DNA of 10,711 nt from Gammaproteobacteria bacterium (GTDB lineage Bacteria > Pseudomonadota > Gammaproteobacteria > Steroidobacterales > Steroidobacteraceae), in the NCBI GenBank assembly GCA_028293775.1, contig JAQGOD010000159.1, positions 1 to 10,711 on the forward strand. Reading direction: 5' to 3'. Below are positions 1-5,783 of the stretch, in pieces. The number at the start of each line of letters is the position of its first letter. Positions within the stretch are counted from its first letter, which is position 1. The notes under the pieces are model-generated. The model had not been told where the DNA came from. It saw only the letters and a list, made by a program, of their open reading frames with translations, and ran no database searches. The translations under genes were made by a program, and so were the position numbers.

Positions 1-495
1 GCGCCCGGCCTTGGCGCGCCGAGCCTGGGCTGGGAAAGCACGGCGCTCGCCAATCTGGTCACGGCACCCAGCCGCATCTGGTCGATCGGGCTGTCGGCTT
101 CGCAAAAGCTTTTTGATGCCGGCGCCACCCGGGCTAACGTTCGTTTTGCCGATGCCGACTACACCGCCGCGGTGGCCACATATCGACAGACCGTATTAAC
201 GGCGATGGAAGAGGTGGAAAACGGCATCACCGGCTTAACATCGCTCGAAAGGGCTCGAATCCAGGCCGATGCCAGCGTGCGCAGCGCCCAAAAGGCCTTC
301 GACATTGCCAGCGAGCGCTACAAAGGGGGCGTCGACACGTATCTTGACGTCATCACCGCTCAGCAAACACTGCTGACCAATCGACGCCAGGCGGCGCAGA
401 TTCAGGGGCAGCAATTTGCCACCGCAGTTTATCTGGTGAAGGCACTGGGCGGGGGATGGAGCCAACCTTCGCCGCCGGTTACGCGCAGCGATTAA
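1..495 (+). CDS. Outer-membrane efflux channel, NodT/TolC-like (C-terminal part)
   Basis: This is the last 164 codons of a gene that begins left of the window; frame 1 is open from base 1 to the TAA at 493-495. The product is the C-terminal half of an outer-membrane factor (OEP family), the trimeric channel that works with an RND-type inner-membrane pump and a periplasmic adaptor. The visible part has the second OEP repeat: a WSIGLSASQKLFDAG strand region, a long helix (YRQTVLTAMEEVENGITGL), then SERYKGGVDTYLDVITAQQTLL and a closing helix ending VYLVKALGGGW. That sequence is characteristic of the NodT-type lipoprotein subfamily. The N-terminus, where a lipobox would lie, is not visible. The adaptor and pump genes are expected upstream. 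The gene meets the EAL-protein gene tail to tail with overlapping stop codons. The family call is secure; the exported substrate cannot be read from this fragment. Confidence 0.9.
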   Translation, partial: APGLGAPSLGWESTALANLVTAPSRIWSIGLSASQKLFDAGATRANVRFADADYTAAVATYRQTVLTAMEEVENGITGLTSLERARIQADASVRSAQKAFDIASERYKGGVDTYLDVITAQQTLLTNRRQAAQIQGQQFATAVYLVKALGGGWSQPSPPVTRSD

Positions 496-2072
496 TTCCT
501 GGCCGCTGTTGCCGGCTTGTGCAAGCTGTCGATGGCCATGGCTGGCGATATGGCATTTGATTGGACGAAGTCCACACCGAGAGCCGTCAACCATTCCTGC
601 TCCGCAGCCGTGTCGGTGCGCTTGGCTACGGTGTGCATGCCGAGAACACGCGCCATTTGTACCACGCCGGTAATGGACGCCTGCGCCACTTTATCGGTGC
701 GCATTTTCGCCGTGATCTCTGGAGCGAGCTTTATATAACGCACGCCCGGCAAGCGCAGCAGCTCGAAGCATTCCGTGCGCAATGCGAAGTCATCGAGCAC
801 CAACGGGCAACCCAATCGATGCAGGGCGGTGGCGACGTCGCTGATTTTGTCGGCAAGGGTGAGTGCGGTTGGCGCGTCGACTTCAAAAGCGATAGTCCCC
901 TTGGGAAGGGACGATTTGACCAAGCACAGGTCGACGAACTTGATGAAATGCTCATCGTGCAGCGCAGTGGTCGTCAGATTGACGGAAAACATGACCGGAT
1001 CCGTCTGCCATGTGTCCGGATGGCGTATCAGCCAGCCGATCAGCTCCGTGATGACGCGGCGGTCAATCATGGAACCGAGGCCGTTCTCGACCGCAGCCTT
1101 CAACATGGCATGCGGTGCGGCATTGGGCGCTTCATCGGACCCGGAGCGCAGCAATACCTCGTAGCGTTTCATTTGGCTACCTTTTGACAAGGGAACCAGG
1201 CGCTGCACATGCAGAGCAATCGGGCTCTTGCGCATGGCAGCGTTAAGCCTATCGATTTCCGGGGGAACCCCCTTCGGGACCTGCGACCTTTCTGAAAGCT
1301 CAAGTGATGGGATTGGCGCGGGCGTAGGCGCGGGCGCTGCAGTTTGGGCGGGCGCTGCAGTTTGGGCGGGCGCTGCACTGCGGGCGGGCGTTGTTGTTCG
1401 CGCTGCGCTCACGTGGCTGACGTAGCTCGCGGGCCGCGATACGTTGGCGGGATTCGGACCCGCAGCGCGCATCGGCGCGCGCGAGACGATCTGCTCCAGT
1501 TGGGCAGCGATGGTCCGAGGGCCCACGGCGAGGGGTGCGGCGGCTGCCGGGCTTGGCGCAGTGCGCGCAACGGGTGCCGCTGCGAGAACAGCAGGCGCAG
1601 CGGATTGAACGGCGGGCGCGGCGCTCGCGGCTCGCAGGCGCGTGCTAGTTTCTGAGGAAGTGCTCAAGGGCGCGCCGCCGGGATCTGGCCGCATAGCGGC
1701 GAATTGCAACAACGCCCGTTGCAGCTTGGGTGTCATGAGTTTCGGCGCGCCTTGCGCAACGATCCTCGTGTCCATGACAATCATGACCAATCCGACGATG
1801 GCGCGGCGCGCGTTCACAGCCCGCACCATCAGCGCCGAGCGCGAATCACCCAAATCAAAGGACAATATCGGGGCAGCAGCGGGATTGGTGAATGCTTCTG
1901 CGGCCTCGCGGACCGCATTATGCTCGTCTGGCCCCATGGAGCTTTCGCTCAGCCACAGCACATCACCAGCCTGGTCATGCAAGGATACGGCGTGGGTGCG
2001 ATTCGGTTCGATTGCCGAGCGGACTTTCTGGCAAACGGCATCGAAATCGACAAGCGGACTATCCGATTGCAT
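492..2072 (-). CDS. EAL-domain protein with degenerate catalytic residues and Ala/Pro-rich linker
   Basis: The protein has 526 aa from the ATG at 2072. I chose this start because an AG-rich stretch (GGAGAAGG) lies upstream; in-frame starts at 2093 and further upstream have no better site. Residues 1-130 look like a compact alpha/beta sensory or dimerisation region (SLHDQAGDVLWLSESS; AIVGLVMIVMDTRIV) that I cannot assign to a family. Residues 131-260 are an Ala/Pro-rich, probably disordered linker. Residues 285-512 are an EAL domain, which in active members hydrolyses cyclic di-GMP. Conserved ligands remain: E305 (motif EVL instead of EAL), N365, E397, D427-D428, K448 and Q504. However, the Asp after the Lys is Ala450, the Glu of the AEGVE motif is Lys484, loop 6 (DFGTGYSSL in active enzymes) reads DFALRTECF, and QG is QS. 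I infer a non-catalytic protein, either a c-di-GMP receptor or a protein-interaction module. No membrane segment or signal peptide is seen, so it is probably cytoplasmic. Confidence 0.85.
   Translation of the reverse strand: MQSDSPLVDFDAVCQKVRSAIEPNRTHAVSLHDQAGDVLWLSESSMGPDEHNAVREAAEAFTNPAAAPILSFDLGDSRSALMVRAVNARRAIVGLVMIVMDTRIVAQGAPKLMTPKLQRALLQFAAMRPDPGGAPLSTSSETSTRLRAASAAPAVQSAAPAVLAAAPVARTAPSPAAAAPLAVGPRTIAAQLEQIVSRAPMRAAGPNPANVSRPASYVSHVSAARTTTPARSAAPAQTAAPAQTAAPAPTPAPIPSLELSERSQVPKGVPPEIDRLNAAMRKSPIALHVQRLVPLSKGSQMKRYEVLLRSGSDEAPNAAPHAMLKAAVENGLGSMIDRRVITELIGWLIRHPDTWQTDPVMFSVNLTTTALHDEHFIKFVDLCLVKSSLPKGTIAFEVDAPTALTLADKISDVATALHRLGCPLVLDDFALRTECFELLRLPGVRYIKLAPEITAKMRTDKVAQASITGVVQMARVLGMHTVAKRTDTAAEQEWLTALGVDFVQSNAISPAMAIDSLHKPATAARN
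1333..1386. repeat. 18-bp tandem repeat, about three copies, inside the EAL-protein linker
   Basis: The plus-strand unit GGCGCTGCAGTTTGGGCG occurs exactly at 1333-1350 and 1351-1368. A diverged third copy follows at 1369-1386. On the coding (minus) strand the unit is 18 nt, a multiple of three, and encodes the hexapeptide pattern AQTAAP within residues about 233-250. Copy-number change would lengthen or shorten the linker in steps of six residues without breaking the frame. Confidence 0.85.
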
Positions 2073-2112
2073 TAAGGGGTTGCCCTTCTCCATAGATCCG
2101 CTACTCGAAGTG

Positions 2113-2124
2113 TATAGCCCTATA
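2113..2124. promoter_or_regulatory. Short inverted repeat in the EAL-gene/yhhQ divergent region
   Basis: The sequence TATAG-CC-CTATA is a 5-bp inverted repeat about 41-52 bp upstream of the EAL-gene ATG, in the 176-bp region (2073-2248) between two divergent genes. It could be a regulator half-site pair or part of a promoter for the EAL gene (TATACA, read on the minus strand, overlaps it). No convincing -35 box lies at the right distance. The rest of the region holds no clear RNA structure. Low confidence. Confidence 0.25.
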
Positions 2125-2248
2125 TTTACCGTACCGGCGCTCCGCCTGATGTGATGTCTTCGCCAAAACCCGACAGTGGGCGGTTTAGCGCACCGGGTAT
2201 TACATATCGTCGGCGGCGGACGTGTTAGCGGGCTACACTGCACAGGAT

Positions 2249-2956
2249 ATGAGCGAAAAAACCCAGCGCCAGTTCAAATATTACGATTTTGTGATGGCGG
2301 CCTACGTCTGCGTTTTGCTGTGTTCCAACTTGATCGGACCGGCGAAGGAGACCACGCTTCCTTTGCCCTTCGGCGGGAGCGTGACTTTTCTCGCCGGTGT
2401 TCTGTTCTTTCCGATTTCCTACATTTTCGGCGACATTTTGACCGAGGTATATGGGTACGGACGCGACCGGCGTGTCGTATGGGCGGGGTTTGCGGCGCTT
2501 GCCTTTGCATCCCTCATGGCGGCTGTGGTGGTCCACTTGCCGCCCTCGGCGAACTCCCTTGCCACTCAGGGCGCGGTGGAGGCAATCTTCGGCAACACGC
2601 CCCGTATCGTGGCCGCATCGATTATCGCTTTTCTTTGCGGAACCTTCGTCAATAGCTACGTGCTGGCCAAGATGAAAATCTGGAGCCGCGGCCGTTGGTT
2701 GTGGACGCGTATCGTAGGCTCCACGCTGTGCGGTGAGCTGGTGGATTCGGTGCTCTTCTACTTTGTCGCTTTTTTCGGCCGTATGACGCTGCCCCATCTG
2801 ATCGCCATCATGTTCACGCAATATGCTTTAAAGAGCGGCTGGGAAATCATTGCTACTCCGTTGACCTATCGAGTCGTCGCCTTCCTGAAGAAAGCCGAAA
2901 ACGAGGATTATTACGACATCGATACGAATTTCACCCCTTTCTCGCTGAAGGCTTGA
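2249..2956 (+). CDS. yhhQ: Queuosine-precursor transporter, YhhQ/VUT family
   Basis: This 235-aa integral inner-membrane protein imports precursors (preQ0/preQ1-type bases) for the tRNA modification queuosine, as known for the YhhQ family. Hydrophobic segments lie at about residues 12-30, 45-62, 77-96, 117-140, 155-177 and 180-205, consistent with about six membrane spans. Family features are the opening QRQFKYYDFVMAAYVCVLL, the motif FGDILTEVYGYGRDRR (60-75), and GELVDSVLFYFVAFFG (162-177) with its membrane-embedded Asp. Length is normal. I chose the ATG at 2249 because homologues start just before the KYYD segment. The only Shine-Dalgarno-like sequence (AGGA, 2244-2247) is one base from this ATG, which is too close. 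A GTG at 2222 would add nine residues, so the start is not certain. The gene stands alone and is transcribed divergently from the EAL gene; no queuosine biosynthesis gene is in view. The charged tail (residues 214-235) should be cytoplasmic. Confidence 0.88.
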   Translation: MSEKTQRQFKYYDFVMAAYVCVLLCSNLIGPAKETTLPLPFGGSVTFLAGVLFFPISYIFGDILTEVYGYGRDRRVVWAGFAALAFASLMAAVVVHLPPSANSLATQGAVEAIFGNTPRIVAASIIAFLCGTFVNSYVLAKMKIWSRGRWLWTRIVGSTLCGELVDSVLFYFVAFFGRMTLPHLIAIMFTQYALKSGWEIIATPLTYRVVAFLKKAENEDYYDIDTNFTPFSLKA

Positions 2957-2981
2957 ACTTAAGGCCACCTGATGCAATTGG

Positions 2982-3000
2982 TCGCGGCTTCGCCACAATT
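2982..3000. repeat. Left copy of an inverted repeat flanking the OmpA-like gene
   Basis: TCGCGGCTTCGCCA (2982-2995), followed after one base by AATT, matches the reverse complement of 3879-3892 (TGGCGAAGCCACGA) at 13 of 14 positions. The right copy also has AATT next to it (3876-3879). The two copies face each other about 880 bp apart on either side of the OmpA-like gene. The match is seen directly; its meaning is unknown. Confidence 0.5.
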
Positions 3001-3053
3001 TGCCACGACTTCAGCTCATCCTCGCCCGAATGTGGGCTCGTAATGTCTCCCAT

Positions 3054-3073
3054 GAGGCGACGGTCGTCGCCTC
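3054..3073 (+). promoter_or_regulatory. GC-rich hairpin in the leader of the OmpA-like gene
   Basis: An 8-bp perfect stem (GAGGCGAC / GTCGCCTC) closes a 4-nt GGTC loop and ends 26 nt before the ATG at 3100, just upstream of the purine-rich ribosome-binding site (GAGGAGCGAGGAG, 3081-3093). The right arm overlaps a smaller alternative hairpin (CTCG, 3071-3074, with CGAG, 3080-3083) that would reach into the ribosome-binding region. It has no T-tract, so it is not a terminator. It may stabilise the mRNA or modulate translation. The structure is seen; the role is inferred. Confidence 0.5.
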
Positions 3074-3099
3074 GAATGGCGAGGAGCGAGGAGTTTGTC

Positions 3100-3876
3100 A
3101 TGAGCACGAGATATTCCAAGTTGGTTTGGACGATTGGATTGATTGGCCTTAGCACCGCGGCTTTGGCCGGCGAACCTAAGACCCGGCCGCCGCAGGAGCC
3201 AGCTGGATTCATATCGGGGGCTGTGATCGGCGCCTTCGCGGCTGGCCCGATCGGTGCGGTCGTGGGTGCCGGACTCGGCGCCTGGCTGGGTAATCGAGTG
3301 CATCGAGCGGGCGAAGCTAAAAAGGCGGAAATCCAGGTGGCCATGCTGACCACCGATAAGGCGAAGCTGCAGATCGACAAGTCGACCCTGACGAACGAAA
3401 AAGACCAGCTGTCTCAAACCAACCAAGACTTGAGTAACAAGCTCGCGGAACAGTCGCAGCAGGTCGAAATGGTTCAAACGGCGAAAGCAGATGCGTCCGA
3501 GGTCCTCGATGGGCTACAGGGTGATGTGTTGTTTCGTACCGGCAGTGCGGAAATCACCCCCGATATTGCGCATCAGATTCAAGTGCTTGCACAAGCCGTG
3601 GCAAAGTCCCCTGAGCTCAAGATCCGAGTGGATGGGTATGCGGATCCGCGCGGCACCGTTGATACCAACTTGAAGTTGTCTCAGGACAGGGCCAATGCGG
3701 TGCGCGACCTATTGCTTGCCTCCGGTGTGAACGAGCAGGTGCTGGAAGTCAACGCTTATGGAAAGAGCCAGAGCACTGCTGAAGACAATGATGGCTACGC
3801 CCTGGAGCGCCGCGTCAGATTGACGCTGCAGATGGAATCGGGCGCGGCGGTAGCCCAGGTTGGCAAGAATGAGTGA
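3100..3876 (+). CDS. Exported glycine-zipper/coiled-coil/OmpA-like protein
   Basis: The protein has 258 aa; the ATG at 3100 is preceded by a strong GAGGAG ribosome-binding site. Residues 1-23 form a signal peptide with a likely cut after ALA (21-23); there is no lipobox Cys. Residues 36-66 are a glycine-zipper-like membrane segment (GAVIGAFAAGPIGAVVGAGLG). Residues 68-125 are a polar, heptad-like coiled coil rich in Lys, Gln, Leu and Asn. Residues 141-244 are an OmpA C-terminal peptidoglycan-binding domain (DVLFRTGSAEITPDI; DGYADPRGT; LSQDRANAV; ERRV). D182 and R197 have the 15-residue spacing of the diaminopimelate-binding pair in OmpA. It probably tethers the outer or inner membrane to the cell wall. 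The layout resembles PdsO, an OmpA-like partner of proteobacterial sortases, but no sortase gene is in view, so I do not use that name. The gene is monocistronic, closed by the terminator at 3901-3940. Confidence 0.85.
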   Translation: MSTRYSKLVWTIGLIGLSTAALAGEPKTRPPQEPAGFISGAVIGAFAAGPIGAVVGAGLGAWLGNRVHRAGEAKKAEIQVAMLTTDKAKLQIDKSTLTNEKDQLSQTNQDLSNKLAEQSQQVEMVQTAKADASEVLDGLQGDVLFRTGSAEITPDIAHQIQVLAQAVAKSPELKIRVDGYADPRGTVDTNLKLSQDRANAVRDLLLASGVNEQVLEVNAYGKSQSTAEDNDGYALERRVRLTLQMESGAAVAQVGKNE

Positions 3877-3892
3877 ATTGGCGAAGCCACGA
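3876..3892. repeat. Right copy of the inverted repeat flanking the OmpA-like gene
   Basis: TGGCGAAGCCACGA (3879-3892) is the inverted partner of 2982-2995, with one mismatch. Its AATT edge (3876-3879) overlaps the last base of the OmpA-like stop codon, so the repeat begins exactly where the gene ends. Confidence 0.5.
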
Positions 3893-3900
3893 TGAGCCGA

Positions 3901-3940
3901 TGCGGCCCGCTGTCTTAACTGCAGCGGGCCGCACTTGTTT
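3901..3940 (+). terminator. Rho-independent terminator of the OmpA-like gene
   Basis: A perfect 12-bp GC-rich stem (TGCGGCCCGCTG, 3901-3912, with CAGCGGGCCGCA, 3922-3933) closes a 9-nt loop and is followed by CTTGTTT. It sits 24 nt after the OmpA-like stop codon and 30 nt before the cupin gene, so it insulates the two units. The T-tract is short and interrupted, but the stem is the strongest in the window. Confidence 0.85.
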
Positions 3941-3964
3941 CCGCGTATACCCTAAGCCTACGAT
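3935..3964 (+). promoter_or_regulatory. Candidate promoter of the cupin gene
   Basis: TTGTTT (3935-3940) and TACGAT (3959-3964) are separated by 18 bp and give partial matches to sigma-70 -35 and -10 boxes. The -10 box ends five bases before the ATG at 3970, and there is no Shine-Dalgarno sequence between. If used, the transcript would begin at or next to the start codon. The -35 box overlaps the tail of the upstream terminator. Weak evidence. Confidence 0.3.
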
Positions 3965-3969
3965 AGCGT

Positions 3970-4332
3970 ATGAGCGCGCCCCCCAAAATAGTGGTACTCG
4001 ATCGATATCAGACCGGAGAGTCTGCCAACCCGTCCCACGAAAATATTCTTGCCGGCATTCCGCGTACGCGCGTATCGAATCAATACAGCGACGCTTCCGG
4101 GGAATTCTTTTGCGGCTTCTGGACCAGTACGGCGGGTAAATGGCGCGTTCGCTACACCGAGCACGAGTTCTGCGTGATCATGGAAGGCCGCGTGCGCATC
4201 GAGTCCGTCTCCGGTGAAAAGCACGAGTTCAAAGCCGGCGATGCATTCGTCGTACCCGCCGGCTTCGAGGGCATCTGGGAAGTCAGTGAGCCGTGCAAAA
4301 AATGGTATTCGATTTTCGAGCCGAAGACCTGA
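3970..4332 (+). CDS. Small single-domain cupin, DUF861/Cupin_3 type
   Basis: This 120-aa protein is one beta-barrel cupin domain of the DUF861 (ureidoglycine aminohydrolase-like) group. The family pattern is clear: GFWTSTAGKWRVRYTEHEF (49-67), then the turn VIMEGRVRI (69-77), a GEKHEFKAGDAFVVPAGFEG stretch (82-101), and the closing WEVSEPCKKWYSIFEP. The usual two-His metal motif of classical cupins is not complete; H65 with E64 and E66 are the likely ligands if it binds metal. Such cupins are common beside amine and amino-acid catabolic genes, but their activity is usually unknown, and I do not assign one. It faces the aminotransferase gene tail to tail with a 3-nt gap and may belong to the same functional cluster. 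No Shine-Dalgarno sequence precedes the ATG at 3970, which is the first start in the frame. Confidence 0.8.
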   Translation: MSAPPKIVVLDRYQTGESANPSHENILAGIPRTRVSNQYSDASGEFFCGFWTSTAGKWRVRYTEHEFCVIMEGRVRIESVSGEKHEFKAGDAFVVPAGFEGIWEVSEPCKKWYSIFEPKT

Positions 4333-4340
4333 ACGTCAGG
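4328..4340. repeat. Inverted repeat covering both convergent stop codons
   Basis: CCTGA-ACG-TCAGG is a 5-bp inverted repeat that contains the cupin TGA (4330-4332) and, on the other strand, the aminotransferase TGA (4336-4338). It is too short to be a good terminator and has no T-tracts. No other terminator lies between the two convergent genes, so their transcripts should overlap. Confidence 0.5.
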
Positions 4341-5673
4341 GAGTTTCGCGGATCACTGACCCCAAGATCTCGAGCATGTGCTCGATTTGCTGAGGTTCGA
4401 TGATCAGCGGCGGCGCCATCGCAATAGTATCGCCGGTTTGACGCACCATGACGCCTCGCTCGAAGCACTTGAGGAACACCTCGTAGCCGCGCGCGCCAGG
4501 CTTTCCTTGGCGCGGTTCCATCTCCACTCCGCCGATTAGACCGTAATTTCTCACATCGATCACATGGGGCAGACCGCGCAGCGAATGCACTGCGTTTTCC
4601 CATTGCGCGCTTAGAGCAGCGGCCCGCGTGAGCAGTCCTTCTCTTTGATAGATGTCCAGCGCCGCCAAGGCCGCGGCGCAGGCAACAGGGTGCGCCGAGT
4701 AGGTGTAGCCGTGAAACAATTCGATCGAATTCTCCGGCCCCTGCATGAATGCCTCATAAATCTTGCGCTGCGAAAACACCGCTCCCATGGGTATGGCGCC
4801 GTTGGTCAAGCCCTTTGCCGTAGTCATGAGATCGGGAGTGACCTCGAATGCTTGGGACGCGAAGGGCTTGCCGACGCGGCCGAAGCCCGTGATCACTTCG
4901 TCGAATATCAACAGGATGTCATGCTTGTCGCAGATCTCCCGCAGCCGCTTCAAGTACCCGGCGGGGGGCAAAACCACTCCGGCAGAGCCGGAGATCGGTT
5001 CGACGATGACCGCCGCAATGGTGGACGCATCGTGCAAGGCGATGAGCCGTTCAAGTTCGTTGGCGAGATGCGTTCCCCAGTGAGGCAATCCGCGCGAGAA
5101 GGCGTTGTGTTCGATATCGAGGGTGTGCGGCAGATGATCGACACCAGGCAGCATCGACGAGCCGAAAAACTTGCGATTATTAATCATGCCTCCGACCGAC
5201 ATGCCGCCGAAGCCCACGCCGTGGTAGCCCTTTTCACGGCCGATGAAACGCGTACGCTGTCCTGCGCCCCGGGCGCGGTGGTAAGCGATTGCGATCTTCA
5301 AGGCGGTGTCGACGGACTCGGAACCGGAATTGGTAAAAAAGATCCGGTCAAGCTGCGGCGGGGCAATCTTAGCCAAGCGGTTCGCCAGTTCGAACGCGAT
5401 TGGGTGGCCCATTTGAAATGTGGGCGCAAATTCCATGGTTTGAAGCTGCTTGGTGACCGCTTCGGTGATCTCGCGTCGGCCATGGCCGGCGTTTACGCAC
5501 CACAGGCCTGCGACTCCATCCAGCACTTGGCGGCCGTCGCTGGTCCAATAGAACATTCCCTCCGCCCGAGCCAGCAGACGGGGACTGGCTTTGAACTGGC
5601 GATTGGCGGTGAACGGCATCCAAAAGGCGTCGAGTTCGGGATTCGTCGCGGCGGGTGTGAGCTGGGCGTTCAT
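4336..5673 (-). CDS. Omega-amino acid:pyruvate aminotransferase, class III (BauA-like)
   Basis: This 445-aa PLP enzyme of the class III (ornithine/omega) aminotransferases would transfer the terminal amino group of an omega-amino acid or amine, such as beta-alanine, to pyruvate, giving alanine and a semialdehyde. The subfamily is marked by FWMPFTANRQFK (17-28), GVAGLWCVNAGHGR (53-66), and HDASTIAAVIVEPISGSAGV. PLP-site residues include SGSES (116-120), GYHG (149-152), D258 of FDEV (pyridine nitrogen), K287 of TAKGLTNGA (Schiff base), and HGYTYSAHPVA. R411 in VMVRQTGDT matches the flexible substrate-carboxylate Arg of this group. Full length, no defects. The ATG at 5673 has an AAGGA site at 5681-5685, seven bases away. 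It is divergent from the PuuR-like regulator and probably controlled by it. Beta-alanine is the classic substrate; in this context a putrescine-derived amine is also possible. Confidence 0.9.
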   Translation of the reverse strand: MNAQLTPAATNPELDAFWMPFTANRQFKASPRLLARAEGMFYWTSDGRQVLDGVAGLWCVNAGHGRREITEAVTKQLQTMEFAPTFQMGHPIAFELANRLAKIAPPQLDRIFFTNSGSESVDTALKIAIAYHRARGAGQRTRFIGREKGYHGVGFGGMSVGGMINNRKFFGSSMLPGVDHLPHTLDIEHNAFSRGLPHWGTHLANELERLIALHDASTIAAVIVEPISGSAGVVLPPAGYLKRLREICDKHDILLIFDEVITGFGRVGKPFASQAFEVTPDLMTTAKGLTNGAIPMGAVFSQRKIYEAFMQGPENSIELFHGYTYSAHPVACAAALAALDIYQREGLLTRAAALSAQWENAVHSLRGLPHVIDVRNYGLIGGVEMEPRQGKPGARGYEVFLKCFERGVMVRQTGDTIAMAPPLIIEPQQIEHMLEILGSVIRETP

Positions 5674-5710
5674 GACGTAGTCCTTGCGAGGGGAGACTTA
5701 ATGCGCCCCA

Positions 5711-5739
5711 ATGATAAGGAAAATTGACACGCAGCTCAA
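5711..5739 (-). promoter_or_regulatory. Sigma-70-like promoter of the aminotransferase gene
   Basis: On the minus strand, TTGAGC (5739-5734) and TATCAT (5716-5711) are separated by exactly 17 bp; the -10 box matches the consensus at five of six positions and the -35 at four of six. Transcription would start near 5704, giving a leader of about 30 nt with the AAGGA ribosome-binding site. The 18-bp palindrome at 5764-5781 lies about 25 bp upstream of the -35 box. Confidence 0.6.
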
Positions 5740-5763
5740 TTTTTGGCGTATCTCGGGGTCCAC

Positions 5764-5781
5764 TGTCTATTATAATAAACA
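5764..5781. promoter_or_regulatory. PuuR-like operator palindrome between aminotransferase and regulator
   Basis: TGTCTATTATAATAAACA is an inverted repeat symmetric at 16 of 18 positions, with a perfect 10-bp core TATTATAATA. It ends two bases before the regulator's ATG and covers a perfect -10 hexamer TATAAT (5771-5776). Its right part, TATAATAAACA, matches the TATAATGAACA portion of the E. coli PuuR recognition sequence (AAAATATAATGAACA, from memory) at 10 of 11 bases. The adjacent regulator is PuuR-like, so I infer autoregulation and possibly control of the divergent aminotransferase gene. Confidence 0.65.
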
Positions 5782-5783
5782 AC

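Noticed and set aside
561..1187. Plus-strand open frame opposite the EAL domain
   Set aside because: The EAL motifs on the minus strand are unambiguous, and this frame has no family features.
1333..1386. CRISPR-like repeat
   Set aside because: The units are contiguous without spacers and lie inside a coding linker.
2073..2243. Longer N-terminus of the EAL protein (start near 2243)
   Set aside because: The added 57 residues are low-quality and overlap the transporter promoter region; the ATG at 2072 has a better upstream purine stretch.
2073..2248. preQ1 riboswitch upstream of the queuosine-precursor transporter
   Set aside because: The A-rich tail and compact stem of a preQ1-I aptamer are absent and I could not trace a preQ1-II fold. 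A covariance-model search would settle it.
4645..5727. Long plus-strand open frame (about 360 codons) opposite the aminotransferase
   Set aside because: It lies entirely antisense to a clear, full-length PLP enzyme, shows no recognisable domain, and is explained by GC-rich codon use on the other strand.
5724..5754. Perfect -35 hexamer TTGACA at 5724-5729 as the regulator promoter
   Set aside because: The sequence 18 bp downstream is GTATCT, a poor -10 box; the TATAAT at 5771 is too far away to pair with it.
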